8,527 nt of DNA from Betaproteobacteria bacterium (GTDB taxonomy: Bacteria; Pseudomonadota; Gammaproteobacteria; Burkholderiales; Casimicrobiaceae), in assembly GCA_025355395.1 (NCBI GenBank), contig JANXZT010000058.1:1-8527 (forward strand). The letters are read 5' to 3'. The notes beneath the pieces were generated by a model, which was not told the origin of the DNA, ran no database searches, and saw only the letters and a program-made list of their open reading frames with translations. The translations under genes were made by a program, and so were the position numbers. Positions within the stretch are counted from its first letter, which is position 1. Each line of letters opens with the position of its first letter. Below are positions 5,409 through 8,527 of this stretch, piece by piece.

Positions 5409-6836
5409 GTGCAGCGAAACACCAAGATCGTCGCCACCCTCGGGCCGGCGTGCAATACCCCGGAGATGCTCGCCCGCGTTCTGGCGGCGGGCGTCGATGT
5501 CGTCCGCCTCAATTTTTCGCACGGGAAGTCGGCCGATCACGTCGTGCTCGCGGAGTTGGTGCGCGGCTTGGCGCAAAAGCTCGGGCGGGAGGTCGGCGTG
5601 ATGGTCGACCTGCAGGGCCCGAAGATTCGCATCGGCAAGTTTGCCGAAGGTCGGGTGCAACTCGAGCCCGGACAGACATTCATTCTCGATGCGACATGCG
5701 AAGTCGGCAACTCGGAGCGCGTGGGACTCGATTACAAGGAGCTCGTCCACGATGTGGCGCCGGGTGCGGTGCTCCTGCTCAATGATGGACTTCTGAAGCT
5801 CAACGTCGAGGCCGTGCGCGGCACGGAAATCGTGACCCGCGTGGTGCTTGGCGGAACGCTTTCCAACAACAAGGGCATCAATCGCTTGGGCGGCGGCCTC
5901 ACCGCGCCGGCGCTCGCCGCCAAGGACATGGACGATATCAAGACGGCCGCCCAGATCCAGGCCGATTTCCTCGCCGTCTCGTTCCCCAAGAACAAGGAAG
6001 ACATGTACATGGCGCGCCAGCTGTTGCGCGCCGCGGGCAGCCGCGCGCTGCTGCTCGCGAAGATCGAGCGGGCCGAAGCGATCACAGCGCTCGAGGAGAT
6101 CATCGAGGCGTCCGACGGCATCATGGTCGCGCGCGGTGACCTCGCGGTCGAGGTCGGCAATGCCGCCGTGCCAGGGCTGCAAAAGCGGATGATCAAGCTC
6201 GCCCGCGAACGCAACAAGCTGACGATCACGGCGACACAAATGATGGAGTCGATGATCAACAACCCGGTTCCGACCCGGGCGGAGGTTTCCGACGTCGCCA
6301 ATGCGGTCCTCGACGGCACCGACGCAGTGATGCTCTCGGCAGAGACGGCAGCCGGAAAGTTTCCGGTCGAGACGGTCGAGACGATGGCGCAGATTTGCCT
6401 CGAAGCGGAGAAGTCCGATGAAGTCGAGCTCGATCGCGATTTCCTGAATCGCACGTTCACGCGCATCGACCAGTCGATCGCCATGGGCGCGTTGTTCACG
6501 GCCTATCACCTGAAGGCGACGGCCATTGCCTCGCTCACCCAGTCTGGCTCGACGGCGTTGTGGATGTCGCGCCACGACTCGGGCTGCCCGATCTACGCCC
6601 TCACCCCGGAAATCGCCTCCCAGCGCAAGATGTCGCTCTACCGCAACGTGCGGCCGCTTTTTTTCGAGCAAAGCGAAGACCGCGATGCCGTATTGCGCGG
6701 GGCGGAAGAGCGTCTGGTGGCGAGCGGGCAGGTGCATCCCGGGGATCTCATCGTGCTGACGATCGGCGAGCCGATGGGAAAATCCGGCGGCACCAATACC
6801 TTGAAGATCGTGCGGGTCGGCGAAAGCCGCGGCTAA
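5409..6836 (+). CDS. pyk: Pyruvate kinase
   Basis: The enzyme converts phosphoenolpyruvate and ADP to pyruvate and ATP in the last step of glycolysis. From the GTG at 5409 the protein has 475 residues, the normal length, and starts [14 protein letters not shown] as family members do. Active-site features are complete: RLNFSHG (33-39), [10 protein letters not shown] (67-76), catalytic Lys218 and metal ligand Glu220 in [10 protein letters not shown], and [12 protein letters not shown] (239-250) with Asp244. ATQMMESMI and [20 protein letters not shown] follow, then the C-terminal regulatory domain ending [15 protein letters not shown]. The start is uncertain. TTG at 5397 is also possible, neither has an SD, and the upstream ATG at 5235 would add 58 unrelated residues crossing the pgk remnant. 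It lies 98 bp after that remnant and is followed by a broken fba. Confidence 0.95.
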   Translation: MQRNTKIVATLGPACNTPEMLARVLAAGVDVVRLNFSHGKSADHVVLAELVRGLAQKLGREVGVMVDLQGPKIRIGKFAEGRVQLEPGQTFILDATCEVGNSERVGLDYKELVHDVAPGAVLLLNDGLLKLNVEAVRGTEIVTRVVLGGTLSNNKGINRLGGGLTAPALAAKDMDDIKTAAQIQADFLAVSFPKNKEDMYMARQLLRAAGSRALLLAKIERAEAITALEEIIEASDGIMVARGDLAVEVGNAAVPGLQKRMIKLARERNKLTITATQMMESMINNPVPTRAEVSDVANAVLDGTDAVMLSAETAAGKFPVETVETMAQICLEAEKSDEVELDRDFLNRTFTRIDQSIAMGALFTAYHLKATAIASLTQSGSTALWMSRHDSGCPIYALTPEIASQRKMSLYRNVRPLFFEQSEDRDAVLRGAEERLVASGQVHPGDLIVLTIGEPMGKSGGTNTLKIVRVGESRG

Positions 6837-6870
6837 GCGAACGCGCGGTTTCGGTCCAAGGGCATTTGGT

Positions 6871-7365
6871 GATGTTGCGATCGGCACCTCGCACGGCGCC
6901 TACAAGTTTTCGCGCAAGCCCACCGGCGACATCCTCGCCATCGACCGGATCAAGGCGATCCACCGGCGCATTCCGAACACGCATCTCGTGATGCACGGCA
7001 GCTCGTCGGTGCCGCAGGAGATCCTGGCCGAGATTCGCCGGTACGGTGGCGACATGAAGGAAACCTATGGCGTTCCGGTGGAGGAAATCCAGGAAGGCAT
7101 CAAGCACGGCGTGCGCAAGGCCAACATCGACACCGACATCCGGCTCGCGATGACCGCCGCGATCCGCCGCTTTCTGGCCGAGAACCCGTCGAAGTTCGAT
7201 CCGCGCGAGTACAACAAGCCCGCAATGCTTGCGGCCAAAGCCATCTGCAAAGAGCGCTACGAGCAATTCGGCGCCGCGGGCATGGCCGGAAAGATCAAGG
7301 CCAAGCCGCTGGATGTCATCGCCAGGAAGTATCGCACCGGAGCGCTCGCGCAAGTCGTGCAGTAA
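6871..7365 (+). pseudogene. fba: Class II fructose-bisphosphate aldolase (Cbb type), 5'-truncated
   Basis: This codes for the C-terminal 164 residues of a class II aldolase whose full length is about 345-355. Similarity begins abruptly 34 bp after the pyk stop at [13 protein letters not shown] and runs unbroken through [31 protein letters not shown] and [18 protein letters not shown] to the stop. Two zinc-ligand histidines (in GTSHG and VMHGSSS) and the NIDTD phosphate-binding motif remain. The N-terminal half, with the catalytic Asp and first zinc ligand (usually DHG), is absent. No start codon or SD is found at the junction. The first in-frame starts are GTG/ATG at 6988-6993, which would delete even more. 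No frameshift or internal stop has built up, so truncation is probably recent. On its own it cannot be an aldolase. Confidence 0.88.
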
Positions 7366-7385
7366 GCGTTCGCCCTCGCAAGCTA

Positions 7386-7399
7386 GCCGCCTATGCGGC
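7386..7399. terminator. Small hairpin between convergent fba remnant and DUF1223 gene
   Basis: GCCGC-CTAT-GCGGC is a 5-bp GC stem with a 4-base loop, in the 39-bp gap between two convergent genes. Neither strand has a T-run after it, so any terminator role, possibly in both directions, is weakly supported. Confidence 0.3.
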
Positions 7400-7404
7400 C
7401 ACGC

Positions 7405-8208
7405 TCAAGAGGGCGGGCAGAGCGGCAGCACGATCGACTGCAGCACCTCGCCGGTGGAGCGGTCCTGCACGAACGCGACGATCAAAGCGTCTCGGCCGCG
7501 CTCACGCGGCAACGGCAGGCGTACCGTGCCGCTTGCCTTGCCTTGCGGGTCGAAGGCGGGGCCCGTCTCGAACGCGCGCACCACGTGATCGTGCGTCAGA
7601 CGAACGCCGGCATTTTCCCCGGCGCGGACTTCGGAGCCAAGTCCGCTCTCGGTCAATGCCAGGATCACGACCGGCTTCCCAGAACGTGTCAGGCTGGTGG
7701 CATCGACATCGATTGCAATACCATCGGACTCATGGCGCACATCCAAGGCAATGCGCGCCCGCGGCGGCGTTTCCGCGAGCGCGTGCAGCCCGTTTCGCGC
7801 CGAGGTGTCTTGCCAGATGCCGCGATCGCGACCTTGCAGAAGCACTTGCGGGGTGTAAACGACACGGGCATGGTTGACGCGCATCGCCGCGTACTGCCGT
7901 TCGGTGTACACCGCGTTGGCGAAGCGATCGCGCCAGCCGAGCTGGTCCCAGTAGTCGACGTGGTACGCGAGCACCGCGGCGTGGGGCGGAGCCTTCGTCC
8001 CCGGAGGAAAGGTTTTGGATAGCCAGCGGTCGGCCGGCGGACAGCTGCTGCAGCCTTCCGATGTGAAAAGCTCGACCAGAGGCAACGTGCCGGGGCCGCT
8101 CGCCGCGTGACAAGCGCCCGGTGCACCGGCGGCCGCAAGCGCCGGCTGGCCCGCAGCCAGCACGGTCAGGCAAGCGAGCATCAAACAGGTCGATCGAAAG
8201 GTAGCCAT
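7405..8208 (-). CDS. DUF1223 family secreted thioredoxin-like protein
   Basis: The family has a thioredoxin-like fold and unknown physiological role. From the ATG at 8208 the product has 267 residues. It starts with a signal peptide (MATFRSTCLMLACLTVLAAG, cleavage probably near ALAAAG), so it should act in the periplasm. The family motif LVELFTSEGCSSCPPADRWL (44-63) contains a CSSC redox pair, Cys53 and Cys56. AYHVDYWDQLGWRDRFAN and YTERQYA follow, and then VYTPQVLLQGRD, all typical of DUF1223. The C-terminal half is beta-rich. The frame is open upstream to 8346, but that segment precedes the signal peptide and lacks support. No strong SD is seen. It is divergent from the small membrane protein gene at 8347. 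A thiol-redox role next to Sox genes is tempting, but distance and orientation do not support a link. Confidence 0.88.
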   Translation of the reverse strand: MATFRSTCLMLACLTVLAAGQPALAAAGAPGACHAASGPGTLPLVELFTSEGCSSCPPADRWLSKTFPPGTKAPPHAAVLAYHVDYWDQLGWRDRFANAVYTERQYAAMRVNHARVVYTPQVLLQGRDRGIWQDTSARNGLHALAETPPRARIALDVRHESDGIAIDVDATSLTRSGKPVVILALTESGLGSEVRAGENAGVRLTHDHVVRAFETGPAFDPQGKASGTVRLPLPRERGRDALIVAFVQDRSTGEVLQSIVLPLCPPS

Positions 8209-8272
8209 GGCGATGAGTCGCGCGTCGGGTCCGGTGCTTACAACGCCCCCGGCGAAGGAAGACCGGAAAAGC

Positions 8273-8298
8273 GCGTGGTAGCATCGCGACCACCACGC
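8273..8298. promoter_or_regulatory. Inverted repeat around a -10-like box in the divergent spacer
   Basis: GCGTGGT (8273-8279) is the reverse complement of ACCACGC (8292-8298), with 12 bases between. TAGCAT (8279-8284), a possible -10 for the rightward gene, overlaps the left arm and spacer. The start codon lies about 63 bp further. The arrangement would suit an operator over a promoter, but no -35 box is convincing and no regulator is nearby. The whole divergent spacer is 8209-8346. Confidence 0.3.
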
Positions 8299-8346
8299 CG
8301 GACGCAGGCGAGCGCGGCACATCCGCATCCTGGAAAGGGACTCCAC

Positions 8347-8527
8347 ATGGGCATCATGAGCATCGTATGGACCATCATTGTCGGCTTCATTGTCGGGCTG
8401 ATCGCCAGGGCGATCATGCCGGGCATGGACGGGCTGGGATTCTGGTACACAGCGCTCCTCGGTATCGGGGGATCACTCGTGGGTGGTGTGATCTCGAGCC
8501 TGATCTTCCGTTCGCCCAATGGCAAGT
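8347..8527 (+). CDS. GlsB/YeaQ/YmgE-family small membrane protein (cut by right edge)
   Basis: The family, also called transglycosylase-associated proteins, consists of very small inner-membrane proteins linked to stress response in enterics; the molecular role is not known. The first 60 residues are visible. One membrane helix covers about 4-24 (MSIVWTIIVGFIVGLIARAI), followed by a short turn (MPGMDGLGF). A second, glycine-rich helix covers about 34-57 (WYTALLGIGGSLVGGVISSL). The spacing of IVGLIAR, the PG turn and LLGIGG matches the family, whose members are usually 80-90 residues, so about 20-30 residues should lie beyond the window. The ATG at 8347 follows GGAAAGGGA, a usable SD. A Met at residue 4 is an alternative start. 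Confidence 0.88.
   Translation, partial: MGIMSIVWTIIVGFIVGLIARAIMPGMDGLGFWYTALLGIGGSLVGGVISSLIFRSPNGK

Noticed and set aside
5403..6887. 494-codon minus-strand open frame
   Set aside because: It lies antisense to an unmistakable pyruvate kinase gene. Its Arg/His-rich composition without motifs is typical of an antisense shadow in GC-rich DNA.
6988..7365. Separate 125-residue gene starting at GTG 6988
   Set aside because: The same frame continues upstream with aldolase sequence to 6871, so this is only an internal start within the truncated fba.
1..8527. Mobile element, CRISPR array or tRNA that could explain the cluster decay
   Set aside because: No transposase, terminal repeats, spaced array or tRNA-like cloverleaf was seen near any of the truncation points.

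Overview
The window looks like high-GC betaproteobacterial chromosome, probably from a sulfur-oxidising and possibly autotrophic lineage. This is inferred from a thiosulfate-oxidation (sox) operon, betaproteobacterial-type gap and pyk genes, a Cbb-type class II aldolase fragment, and TAAAAT-like -10 boxes. No rRNA, tRNA, CRISPR array or insertion sequence was found.

Layout. Positions 1-1427 (minus strand) hold soxY-soxZ-soxA, with soxA cut by the left edge: the SoxYZ carrier and the SoxA cytochrome subunit of the periplasmic Sox system. Positions 1428-2539 are gene-poor and contain one small unrecognised gene (1926-2180, minus) with a strong Shine-Dalgarno (SD) sequence. Positions 2540-3794 (minus) are an overlapping speD-speE pair, S-adenosylmethionine decarboxylase and spermidine synthase, which together make spermidine from putrescine. 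A terminator-like hairpin lies in the speD leader.

Positions 4014-7365 (plus) are the most interesting part. They look like the common betaproteobacterial central-carbon cluster tkt-gap-pgk-pyk-fba, in which gap and pyk are intact while the other three genes survive only as 3' ends. About 22 recognisable transketolase codons precede gap. About 21 phosphoglycerate kinase codons lie between gap and pyk. About 164 fructose-bisphosphate aldolase codons follow pyk. Order and orientation are kept, so this looks like a mosaic of separate deletions rather than one event.

Positions 7405-8208 (minus) encode a secreted thioredoxin-like DUF1223 protein, convergent with the aldolase remnant. A divergent GlsB/YeaQ/YmgE-family small membrane protein gene starts at 8347 and runs off the right edge.

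I see no clearly new defence or mobile system. The points most worth checking are the alternating decay of the glycolytic/Calvin cluster, the possible speD attenuator, the structured gap-pyk spacer, and the direct repeats upstream of soxY.
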